Shown here piece by piece: positions 1-5,860 of a DNA stretch of 7,313 nucleotides. The translations under genes and the position numbers were made by a program. The notes below the pieces were generated by a model that was not told the DNA's origin, did no database searches, and saw only the letters and a program-made list of their open reading frames with translations. Position 1 is the stretch's first letter; each line of letters begins with the position of its first letter. Location of the stretch: contig CANQLN010000051.1 of the NCBI GenBank assembly GCA_947624695.1, forward strand, positions 1 to 7,313. The letters run 5' to 3'. Origin of the DNA: an uncultured Bacilli bacterium. GTDB taxonomy: Bacteria > Bacillota_I > Bacilli_A > RF39 > UBA660.

Positions 1-973
1 TGTTAAGACCATCCATAACTCCCGCTACACATAAAGGTGTATCGCCATCGGTAATTAAAATATCATCTTCGGATAAATTTCGTTCTTCTTTATCTAAAGT
101 AACAATTTTTTCATCTTTTTGAGCCATTCTAACGACTATTTTATCGCCAACCACATCTTTATCAAAGAAATGAAGAGGTTGACCATATTCTAGCATAACA
201 TAATTGGAAATATCGACTACATTATTAATGCTTCTAACACCTGCTACTTCCAGACGATGTTTAATAAAGTCGGGACTTTCTTTAATTTTAACATCTTTTG
301 CAATCATTAAATTATACATCGAAACATTTTCGGTTTTGACATCTAAAGAAACCAAATCGGCAACATTCTCATTTATTTCTTTAAAGCTTACATCAGGCAT
401 CACGACATTACGGCCTAAAACAGCCGCTACTTCATAAGCAAATGGCAAATGATTATTACAATCCGTTCGGTTAGGGTTTAAATCTAATTCATATAAGGTA
501 TCATTATAACCTAAATATTCTAAAGCATCTTCACCCACCGGAGCATCACTAGAAAGTTCCGTAATACCTTTGTTATAAGTTTCTTCCGTTTTTTCTTCTA
601 AACCTAATTCAAATAAAGCACAAATCATGCCATTAGATTCGACACCGCGAATTTTACTTTGCTTAATTTCCAAATCACCAGGTAATATAGCCCCAGGTAA
701 GGCCACAATTACTTTTAAATCCGCTCTAACATTAGAAGCCCCACAAACGATTTGTAATACTTCTTTCCCCACATCAACTTTGCAAACATGTAAATGGTCA
801 CTATCGGGATGCATTTCACATTCTAAAACATGGCCAATTACTAAATTATGAATATTATTACTGCTAACTTTTTCTACATTAATACCCGCCGCCGTAATTT
901 TACTAGCTAAAGAAGTGGGATCAATGTCTTTAATAGGGACATAATCATTTACCCAATTTAAACTTATTGCCAT
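1..973 (-). CDS. pheT: Phenylalanyl-tRNA synthetase beta subunit, N-terminal part (runs off left edge)
   Basis: Beta chain of the cytoplasmic alpha2-beta2 enzyme that charges tRNA-Phe. About 324 residues are visible and the frame is open to the window edge; full-length family members are about 800 residues. The start MAISLNWVNDYVPI is the standard PheT N-terminus. Residues ~40-150 form the OB-fold tRNA-binding domain (IGHVLECEMHPDSDHLHVCK, then CGASNVR and GVESNGMIC). From ~200 the B3/B4 domain begins, with GVRSINNVVDISNYVMLEYG followed by QPLHFFD; in this family that region carries the site that hydrolyses mischarged Tyr-tRNA-Phe. The visible part ends in a CVAGVMDG stretch, the usual GVMGG region. 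The ATG lies one base after the pheS stop, and its GGAGGGAG ribosome site (981-988) is embedded in the last pheS codons, so translation is probably coupled. It is the last visible gene of the T-box operon. Confidence 0.97.
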   Translation of the reverse strand, partial: MAISLNWVNDYVPIKDIDPTSLASKITAAGINVEKVSSNNIHNLVIGHVLECEMHPDSDHLHVCKVDVGKEVLQIVCGASNVRADLKVIVALPGAILPGDLEIKQSKIRGVESNGMICALFELGLEEKTEETYNKGITELSSDAPVGEDALEYLGYNDTLYELDLNPNRTDCNNHLPFAYEVAAVLGRNVVMPDVSFKEINENVADLVSLDVKTENVSMYNLMIAKDVKIKESPDFIKHRLEVAGVRSINNVVDISNYVMLEYGQPLHFFDKDVVGDKIVVRMAQKDEKIVTLDKEERNLSEDDILITDGDTPLCVAGVMDGLN

Positions 974-974
974 T

Positions 975-2024
975 TTAATACTCCCTCCGATCAAATTCTT
1001 TTAACATTCTGATATCATGATTAACATAGAATGTTCTTATATCATTAATACCATATTTAAGCATGGCTAGTCTTTCAATTCCAAAACCAAAAGCAAAGCC
1101 ATTCCATTTGTCTGGATCATAACCACAATTTCTTAAAACGATAGGGTTAACCATTCCCGCTCCCCCAACGGTAATCCAACCTGTACCTTTACAAATGTTG
1201 CAGCCTTTACCATTACAGTTGAAACAACTAATATCCATTTCCACACTTGGCTCAGTGAATGGATAATAACTTGGTCTAAACCTCGTTTCTCGACTTTTAC
1301 CAAAAAGCATTTTGGCTATTTCTTCAAAAGTTCCTTTTAAATCTCCTAAAGTAATATTTTTATCAACTAATAATCCTTCCATTTGGGTAAATTCATGAGA
1401 ATGAGTCGCATCATCTTCATCTCTTCGGTAAGTTTTACCAGGACAAATAATCCGAATAGGCTCTTCTCCTTTACCCACAAGCATTTCTCTTACTTGAACC
1501 GGACTAGTTTGACTTCTTAATAAATATTCTTCACCTTTAATATAAAAAGTGTCTTGAGCATCTCTCGCCGGATGACCTTTGGGCAAATTTAAAAGTTCAA
1601 AATTGTATAAGTCTTTTTCAACCTCAGGGCCTTCCACAACATCATAACCCATACTCATGAGTAAAGATTCTAAACTTTCAATTATTCTTTCAATCGGATG
1701 CGCACTACCTGTTTCTAATTTTACTCCTGGTAAAGTAACATCAATCGCTTCCTTATTTAACTTAGCATTTATTTCCGCATTTTCTAATTCTTCTTTAATC
1801 TTTTCGTAACTTGAATTAAAAATATTTTTTAATTCATTTACTTTCATCCCAAATTCTTTTTTCTCTTCATTTGGAACATCTTTAATAAGACTATTAACTA
1901 AAGTAATTTTGCCATTTTTACCCATATATAAAACTTTTAAATTTTCTAAATCATTTAAAGTTTTAATACCTTCAAAAACTATTTGTAAATCATTTTCAAT
2001 TTCTTTTATTTTATCATTATACAT
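975..2024 (-). CDS. pheS: Phenylalanyl-tRNA synthetase alpha subunit
   Basis: Catalytic alpha chain of PheRS, 349 residues, normal length for the bacterial form. Residues 1-~90 are the N-terminal coiled-coil tRNA-binding arm. The class II catalytic core follows: motif 1 around 108-160 (HPIERIIESLESLL, then GPEVE and GHPARDAQDTFY), LRSQTSPVQVREM at 169-181, motif 2 at ~190-217 (GKTYRRDEDDATHSHEFTQM), FTEPSVEMDI at 256-265, and motif 3 at ~309-320 (GFAFGFGIERLAM). A four-cysteine cluster (C267, C270, C275, C278) sits before GWITVGGAGM. This insertion is typical of Bacillus-type PheS and probably binds zinc. Residue 293 is Asn where GAGMVHP is more usual, so the motif reads GMVNP. The start is supported by an AGAAAGGAAG ribosome site. 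It lies 17 bases after the 126-residue gene and one base before pheT. I infer control by the T-box at 3323-3522. Confidence 0.98.
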   Translation of the reverse strand: MYNDKIKEIENDLQIVFEGIKTLNDLENLKVLYMGKNGKITLVNSLIKDVPNEEKKEFGMKVNELKNIFNSSYEKIKEELENAEINAKLNKEAIDVTLPGVKLETGSAHPIERIIESLESLLMSMGYDVVEGPEVEKDLYNFELLNLPKGHPARDAQDTFYIKGEEYLLRSQTSPVQVREMLVGKGEEPIRIICPGKTYRRDEDDATHSHEFTQMEGLLVDKNITLGDLKGTFEEIAKMLFGKSRETRFRPSYYPFTEPSVEMDISCFNCNGKGCNICKGTGWITVGGAGMVNPIVLRNCGYDPDKWNGFAFGFGIERLAMLKYGINDIRTFYVNHDIRMLKEFDRREY

Positions 2025-2041
2025 ATCTTTCTTCCTTTCTA

Positions 2042-2422
2042 TTATTCCTCAATTAAAAGGGGATCACTTTCAAGTTCATCAATAATATCTTCTCTCCTTT
2101 TATCTTGATGTTTATTTAGATATTCTTCTATTTCAAATTTATTTTTATTCAAAAATAAGGGATAACTATCAAATAATAAATTTAAATTTTTAAAACCAAC
2201 ACTTGTCATATAATCTATAAGATCTTTTACCAATTCATAATCTCTTTGTAAGATAAAAGGATTACCAACCACAATATTTCTAATCATCGCATCATGACAA
2301 TTTATATTTGTTAATAACTTTATAATTTCGACGAAATCTTCAGCATAATCTTCATTAATAAATTCTTTAATATTATTTATATCAATTTCTCTTATTCCTA
2401 AGGCAATTAATTTATCTAGCAT
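2042..2422 (-). CDS. Small protein with two degenerate mTERF-like helical units, unknown function
   Basis: A 126-residue acidic, leucine/isoleucine-rich protein with no signal peptide or membrane segment, so presumably cytoplasmic. I do not recognise a named family. Two stretches resemble the repeat of the upstream gene: VGNPFILQRDYELVKDLIDY (52-71) and, after VGF at 75-77, DSYPLFLNKNKFEIEEYL (85-102). The key prolines P55 and P88 are 33 residues apart. The N-terminal 50 residues and the charged tail (DKRREDIIDELESDPLLIEE) are less repetitive. Its ATG overlaps the end of the 299-residue gene by 11 bases in a different frame and is preceded by a strong GGAGGAGG site, so translational coupling is likely. 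It could be an accessory partner of the upstream protein, or a piece split from a longer ancestral gene. The intact frame and good ribosome site argue that it is translated. The coding call is firm; the family link is tentative. Confidence 0.8.
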   Translation of the reverse strand: MLDKLIALGIREIDINNIKEFINEDYAEDFVEIIKLLTNINCHDAMIRNIVVGNPFILQRDYELVKDLIDYMTSVGFKNLNLLFDSYPLFLNKNKFEIEEYLNKHQDKRREDIIDELESDPLLIEE

Positions 2423-3311
2423 CTTTAATTTCCTCCTCCCTACTTTGGTAAGGATACATTAAAATTAACTCTTGATTAGAAACTCCATATTGTTTTTTAA
2501 ATTTCTTTTCTCCATAGAATATAGGCCGGTAACTAACTATTTCAATATTATTATTTTTAAAATATTGATAGCGAGCATAAGATAAATCAATACTTTGCAT
2601 AAGATTTTTCGTCTTTTCTGTTATAATAAACTCTATACCAATCTCCCGATAAAAATTTATTTTATTTTTAATATTTTCCATACTTAAATAAAATAAAGCC
2701 GGTAAAAGTCTAGTCATTTTTATTACTTCTTCTTTTGAATATCCTAAACTTATTAAATCTTCTATTTTTTGTTTTAAATATTCACTATTTAAACCTAATA
2801 AAGAGGGATAGGACTTAGCCATACTTAATATTTCTTCTTTTGAATAACCAAAGTTCATGATATCATCTATTTTTTGTCTGATGTTTTCCATACTTAAAGA
2901 AAGTAAAGCGGGAAAGGCATTAATCATTTTTAAAACTTCTTTTCGAGAATAGCCTAAAGCTATAATACTTTCTATTTTTTGGTTAATGTTTTCAATACTA
3001 CAGCCAAAAATAGCGGAAAAATTAACACCCATTCTAATAATTTGTTCTTTAGTAAATCCTAATTCTTCTAAATAAGCTATTTTTTCTTCAATATTAGTAA
3101 TGCTTATATCATATATTTGAGGAAGTCTTTTAGTCATTTTTCTTATTTGACTTTTACTAAAACCTACTTCTAACAAATAATTATTATTCCGAATAATATT
3201 ATTTAATAAAGTATCAGGATTATATCTTAATAAAGCATAATTATTAACAACTCTATCAACATCTTCTTTAGAGAATCCAAATTCTATTAAATAATTATAT
3301 AGCCTTTCCAT
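2412..3311 (-). CDS. mTERF-like 35-residue helical-repeat protein, first gene of the T-box/pheST operon
   Basis: A 299-residue cytoplasmic protein built of tandem alpha-helical units. Conserved glycines fall at 50, 85, 120, 155, 190 and 225, an exact 35-residue period, with a more diverged unit at G12. Prolines at 64, 134, 169 and 204 share the phase; the unit between them has Ser at 99. A typical unit reads LGYSKEEVIKMTRLLPALF, then an S-MENIKNKI helix. This matches the mTERF pattern (L-G-x-S-x-E-E-I, P-x-L-L, E-x-L-x-x-K-I). The C-terminal tail also resembles mTERF ends: SIDLSYARYQYFKNNNIEI, then FYGEKKFKKQYG. mTERF proteins are known as nucleic-acid-binding superhelices in mitochondria and plastids and are not generally described in bacteria. 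A GGAGGC site five bases before the ATG fixes the start, directly after the T-box terminator. By location it should respond to uncharged tRNA-Phe. An RNA- or DNA-binding role is inferred from fold resemblance only. Confidence 0.85.
   Translation of the reverse strand: MERLYNYLIEFGFSKEDVDRVVNNYALLRYNPDTLLNNIIRNNNYLLEVGFSKSQIRKMTKRLPQIYDISITNIEEKIAYLEELGFTKEQIIRMGVNFSAIFGCSIENINQKIESIIALGYSRKEVLKMINAFPALLSLSMENIRQKIDDIMNFGYSKEEILSMAKSYPSLLGLNSEYLKQKIEDLISLGYSKEEVIKMTRLLPALFYLSMENIKNKINFYREIGIEFIITEKTKNLMQSIDLSYARYQYFKNNNIEIVSYRPIFYGEKKFKKQYGVSNQELILMYPYQSREEEIKDAR
2637..3164 (-). repeat. Five contiguous 105-bp coding repeats (35-residue mTERF-like units)
   Basis: The stretch from codon G50 to codon G225 of the 299-residue gene repeats every 105 bp with no phase slip. 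The DNA is also visibly repetitive: copies of ttcttcttttgaata and tctattttttg recur on the plus strand. The strict spacing points to duplication of one unit followed by divergence, so the region could change copy number by recombination. Confidence 0.85.
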
Positions 3312-3322
3312 CTTTGCCTCCT

Positions 3323-3395
3323 AAAAATAAAAAGTTCATAAATATAGGCTAAAGGACGAAGAATAACTCCGCGGTACCACCTTTATTTATGAACT
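3323..3395 (-). terminator. Intrinsic terminator of the T-box leader
   Basis: AGTTCATAAATA (3384-3395) and TATTTATGAACT (3333-3344) form a perfect 12-bp stem followed by TTTTATTTTT on the minus strand. The 5' arm abuts the T-box motif, so the antiterminator and terminator are mutually exclusive. It may also stop any readthrough from rubrerythrin, after which no other terminator is visible. Confidence 0.93.
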
Positions 3396-3522
3396 CAATC
3401 ATACACTTTAATTCGTATTGGGAATAAACCATTAAATGCTCCTTAAGTGAATTTCAATTATTATTTATCTATAAATATTTTCACCACTTATATTTATTCT
3501 CTAAACTAAGAAATAATAACCT
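3323..3522 (-). promoter_or_regulatory. T-box riboswitch leader, tRNA-Phe specific
   Basis: An untranslated leader of about 200 nt precedes the 299-residue gene. The canonical T-box AAAGGTGGTACCGCG lies at 3370-3384. Its TGGT bulge would pair with the ACCA end of uncharged tRNA, which fits the A discriminator base of tRNA-Phe. In Stem I the specifier is TTC (Phe) at 3449-3451 within GAAATTCACTTAAGGAGC, opposite an AGAGA motif. UUCUUAG pairs with UUAAGGA below the specifier loop. Uncharged tRNA-Phe should stabilise the antiterminator and allow readthrough into the mTERF-like genes and pheST. The 5' boundary is approximate. Confidence 0.95.
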
Positions 3523-3546
3523 ACTTAAATTAAATCATTGCATTTA

Positions 3547-3575
3547 TTATTAATAATTTTCAGCTTTTCTTTCAA
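3547..3575 (-). promoter_or_regulatory. Possible sigma-A promoter of the T-box operon
   Basis: TTGAAA (3570-3575), a 17-base spacer, then TAATAA (3547-3552). The site overlaps the end and stop codon of the rubrerythrin gene. It would start transcription about 20 bases before Stem I. The fit is fair, but such hexamers are common in AT-rich DNA. Confidence 0.4.
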
Positions 3576-4089
3576 AATAACTTTGAGCATGCTTACATAC
3601 TGGACAAACTTCTGGAGCTTTCTTACCCACAACAACATGTCCACAATTACGACATACCCAAATAGTATCGCCTTCAGATGAGAATACTAATCCTTCATCC
3701 ATATTGCTAATTAATTTACGATATCTTTCTTCATGTTCTTTTTCAATTTTGCCAACCATTTCAAATAAAGTGGCTAATCTATCGAAACCTTCTTCTTTGG
3801 CTACTTTAGCAAATTCTTGGTACATATCTGTCCATTCATAATTTTCGCCAGCAGCAGCATCTTCTAAATTAGTATGCGTATCAGGAACTTCTCCATTATG
3901 TAATTCTTTAAACCATAATTTAGCATGTTCTTTTTCATTATTAGCAGTTTCTTCAAAAATAGCAGCAATTTGTTCATAGCCTTCTTTTCTCGCTTTACTA
4001 GCATAATAAGTATATTTATTACGAGCTTGACTTTCACCAGCAAAAGCTGCCATTAAATTACTTTCTGTTTTAGAACCTTTTAATTCCAT
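3550..4089 (-). CDS. rbr: Rubrerythrin (diiron peroxidase with C-terminal rubredoxin domain)
   Basis: A classical 179-residue rubrerythrin, which reduces hydrogen peroxide to water in the cytoplasm of anaerobes using electrons from NADH via rubredoxin-type partners. Residues 1-~140 are the four-helix ferritin-like domain. Putative diiron ligands are E19 (FAGESQARNKY), E52 and H55 (ETANNEKEH), E82 and E85 (GENYEW), and E116 and H119 (IEKEH). Residues ~143-175 are the rubredoxin-like domain, with one Fe-Cys4 site from C146, C149, C162 and C165 (VCRNCGH and CPVCKH). All expected ligands are present. An AAGGAAG site precedes the ATG. The gene looks monocistronic, with a promoter just after the signal peptidase terminator. 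It implies an anaerobic or oxygen-sensitive host. No clear PerR operator was found. Confidence 0.97.
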   Translation of the reverse strand: MELKGSKTESNLMAAFAGESQARNKYTYYASKARKEGYEQIAAIFEETANNEKEHAKLWFKELHNGEVPDTHTNLEDAAAGENYEWTDMYQEFAKVAKEEGFDRLATLFEMVGKIEKEHEERYRKLISNMDEGLVFSSEGDTIWVCRNCGHVVVGKKAPEVCPVCKHAQSYFERKAENY

Positions 4090-4113
4090 TTATAACACTT
4101 CCTTCTTATAAGT

Positions 4114-4142
4114 ATTTTAAAGCAAATAACTAAAAAAGTAAA
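4114..4142 (-). promoter_or_regulatory. Likely promoter of rubrerythrin
   Basis: TTTACT (4137-4142), a 17-base spacer, then TAAAAT (4114-4119), about 25 bases before the ATG. The -35 hexamer falls inside the 3' arm of the signal peptidase terminator, so the terminator and promoter share sequence. Confidence 0.5.
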
Positions 4143-4172
4143 GAATTATTACTTGTGATTCTTTACTTTTTT
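4132..4172 (-). terminator. Intrinsic terminator at the end of the signal peptidase gene
   Basis: AAAAAAGTAAAGAAT (read on the minus strand from 4172) and ATTCTTTACTTTTTT (ending at 4132) form a perfect 15-bp stem with an 11-base loop. The loop contains the gene's TAA stop. The stem ends in six T on the minus strand and is also A/T-symmetric, so it could act in both directions. Confidence 0.88.
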
Positions 4173-4901
4173 CAACTCTTCATAAGCCTCTTTTAAATAT
4201 TTATTATCGCTCTTACTTTCTCTTAATATTTTTTTAGCACGACTTTCAATTTCTTCTTTTATTTTTTCAGTTTCTTTGGCATTCTCTAACTCTTTAGTTT
4301 TATTTTCATCTTTAATTTCTTTCGATAAATTAAATATTTTTAAAATATCTTTAACAATAATATATAGAGCTGGAATTAAAATAACTAATAACCAACCTAT
4401 ACTACTTGATAAGAAAAATTGAATTCTTCCTAAAGAAGGAATAACGGCTTTAACAACCCCGATAACATTACTTTTTTTAACGCAAATAGGATCTTCAGAT
4501 GTATTATTATCTCCTCGTGTTATTAGACATTTAGAACCATCATCTAAAGTTTTAGTTCCGATAACCCGGTGGGTAACAGTCATTCCATAGTTAACTTGCC
4601 AAGTAGAAATATAAGTAACAACATCATTAACTTTAATATCATCTATTGAGTTTATTTTAGTATTAACAATTACATCATATTTATCAATCGTCGGTTCCAT
4701 ACTTTCAGAAACAACCGTATATACAGAAAACTTGGGTTCAAATTTTTCACCAAGTGTCGCATAAAGACGAACAGATATAAAATAATAAACCAATAAAACT
4801 CCTACCACACAAAGTAAAATAAAAACAGTCCAACTCACTACCGTGGAAATATATTTAAACAACCCTTTAAAATTGTAACGTGTTTCTTCTGTATTATCCA
4901 T
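4149..4901 (-). CDS. sipW: Signal peptidase I, archaeal/ER (SipW-like) type with long coiled-coil tail
   Basis: Membrane-bound serine protease that cleaves signal peptides of exported proteins. Numbering is from the upstream ATG at 4910. One membrane segment spans ~24-47, the catalytic domain follows, a second membrane segment spans ~168-190, and residues ~195-253 form a charged, probably coiled-coil cytoplasmic tail. The nucleophile Ser70 is in VSESMEPT. His114 in TVTHRVIG stands where bacterial-type enzymes have Lys, and RGDNNTSEDP supplies D134 and D140. These mark the SipW/ER class, which in Bacillus serves dedicated substrates such as TasA. I chose the ATG at 4901 (250 residues): the only ribosome site, AAGGA at 4910-4914, abuts the ATG at 4910 but sits 8 bases before the one at 4901. 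The preceding membrane-protein gene is a candidate partner or substrate. The symbol names the class; strict orthology to Bacillus sipW is not shown. Confidence 0.9.
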   Translation of the reverse strand: MDNTEETRYNFKGLFKYISTVVSWTVFILLCVVGVLLVYYFISVRLYATLGEKFEPKFSVYTVVSESMEPTIDKYDVIVNTKINSIDDIKVNDVVTYISTWQVNYGMTVTHRVIGTKTLDDGSKCLITRGDNNTSEDPICVKKSNVIGVVKAVIPSLGRIQFFLSSSIGWLLVILIPALYIIVKDILKIFNLSKEIKDENKTKELENAKETEKIKEEIESRAKKILRESKSDNKYLKEAYEELKKVKNHK

Positions 4902-4909
4902 ACGACTCA

Positions 4910-4914
4910 TCCTT
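4910..4914 (-). promoter_or_regulatory. Ribosome binding site deciding the signal peptidase start
   Basis: AAGGA is the only good anti-16S match. It overlaps the first in-frame ATG (4908-4910) and lies 8 bases ahead of the second (4899-4901), favouring the second as start. Confidence 0.65.
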
Positions 4915-4925
4915 ATTCTAAAATA

Positions 4926-4954
4926 ATTATAAACAACTTTTTTCTCAATAACAA
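4926..4954 (-). promoter_or_regulatory. Internal promoter of the signal peptidase gene
   Basis: TTGTTA (4949-4954), a 17-base spacer, then a perfect TATAAT (4926-4931). It lies in the 69-base gap after the 241-residue gene, where no terminator is visible. The transcript would begin near 4919, leaving a leader of about 18 bases if translation starts at 4901. Confidence 0.65.
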
Positions 4955-4970
4955 TACTTTAATGTTTTAA

Positions 4971-5696
4971 CTAGGCACTCTCTTTATACTCAATTTTCAA
5001 ATTAGCTTTTAAGGCTTTTCCTACTGTCTCACTATTATTTCTGATTAAAGTTTCGCTTTTCCAATACATCTTTTTAGTTTCTCCTGGTTTACTAGATAAT
5101 TTATAATTAGTAGAAACATTTATTGTACCCACAATACCCCCAACATCATAATAATTACTCATTAGAGGACTAAGAGTTGTACTTGGAGCCGTTAGAACAT
5201 AATTAGCATTAGTCCATTCTTTGTTATCAAAAGAATAAGAAAAGCGAACTAAAACCCCACTACTAATTGTAGAGATTGGATTAAAATCAAAATCATTTTG
5301 GCTTATTTCATATTTAACATCATATACTAATACCCCGTCTTGTTTACTATCATCATCAGTAGTTACTTCCACATTAGCAAATGATTCTACAACAACATCT
5401 TCTGATAAAGTATCATCTATAACTCTTTCAAAAGGGCCATTATTGGTTATTAAAGATTTGTTAGATTCTTTACTAATTTCAATCAATTCGGCATTTCCTT
5501 TTACTTTATTTTTATTTTCATAATATTTACTTATATAGAAACATGAACAAAAAAGAGTCAAAGCAAAAAGCACTATTAAAATAATTAATAGTAGAGTTTG
5601 AGTATAATTCTTAGAATGTGCAACTTTTTTTATTTCTAAATCTTCATCGATTTCATTCTTTACTTTACTACTAGTATCAGTAACCCTTTTATTCAT
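4971..5696 (-). CDS. Type II membrane protein with extracellular beta-rich domain, unknown function
   Basis: A 241-residue protein of no family I recognise. Residues 1-~30 are polar and charged and should be cytoplasmic. Residues ~33-56 are one hydrophobic segment (LLLIILIVLFALTLFCSCFY). Residues ~60-241 should be outside the cell. The outer part is rich in Val, Thr, Ser, Asn and Tyr with alternating patterns, such as GVLVRFSYSFDNKEW and GTINVSTNYKLS, suggesting beta strands; a Thr/Ser-rich loop (APSTTLSPLMSNYYD) lies between. No A-x-A cleavage site follows the membrane segment, so it is probably an uncleaved anchor, and no sortase motif is seen. An AAAGGTC site precedes the ATG. It has a strong promoter and is followed after 69 bases by the signal peptidase, a pairing that suggests an envelope function. 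It could be a fibre or pilin-like subunit, but nothing in the sequence proves that. Confidence 0.82.
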   Translation of the reverse strand: MNKRVTDTSSKVKNEIDEDLEIKKVAHSKNYTQTLLLIILIVLFALTLFCSCFYISKYYENKNKVKGNAELIEISKESNKSLITNNGPFERVIDDTLSEDVVVESFANVEVTTDDDSKQDGVLVYDVKYEISQNDFDFNPISTISSGVLVRFSYSFDNKEWTNANYVLTAPSTTLSPLMSNYYDVGGIVGTINVSTNYKLSSKPGETKKMYWKSETLIRNNSETVGKALKANLKIEYKESA

Positions 5697-5722
5697 ATTG
5701 ACCTTTCCTATTCTCTAGAATT

Positions 5723-5751
5723 AGTATAGCATAACTTGAATTTTATCGCAA
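5723..5751 (-). promoter_or_regulatory. Sigma-A promoter of the membrane protein / signal peptidase unit
   Basis: TTGCGA (5746-5751), a 17-base spacer, then TATACT (5723-5728). The likely start is near 5716, about 20 bases before the ATG at 5696. This is the best-formed promoter in the window. The rest of this gap (5761-5834) is nearly pure A/T and shows nothing else I can name. Confidence 0.75.
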
Positions 5752-5834
5752 TATTTTAGCATTTATAATAATTAAAAATAGTTGCTCATAATTTTTATAA
5801 TTCTAATTGAAATTTAAAAAATTTTTTGTTAAAG

Positions 5835-5860
5835 AAAAAATTACCCATTAGAGTAATTTT
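5835..5860 (-). terminator. Intrinsic terminator of the surface-protein operon
   Basis: AAAATTAC (5853-5860) and GTAATTTT (5837-5844) form an 8-bp stem with an 8-base loop, ending in six T on the minus strand. It overlaps the TAA of the 433-residue gene. The stem is short and AT-rich, so strength is uncertain. Confidence 0.7.

Noticed and set aside
204..851. Plus-strand reading frames of about 75 codons
   Set aside because: They lie opposite pheT, whose protein match is unambiguous, and lack good ribosome sites.
2637..3164. Pentatricopeptide (PPR) repeats, which also have a 35-residue period
   Set aside because: The units lack the PPR pattern (YNTLI...G..EEA...F.EM...G). The phased proline and LGYSKEE / SMENI pattern fits mTERF.
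4085..4130. PerR-type operator before rubrerythrin
   Set aside because: Two TTATAA words occur, but not in the palindromic TTATAATNATTATAA arrangement, and such words are expected in AT-rich DNA.
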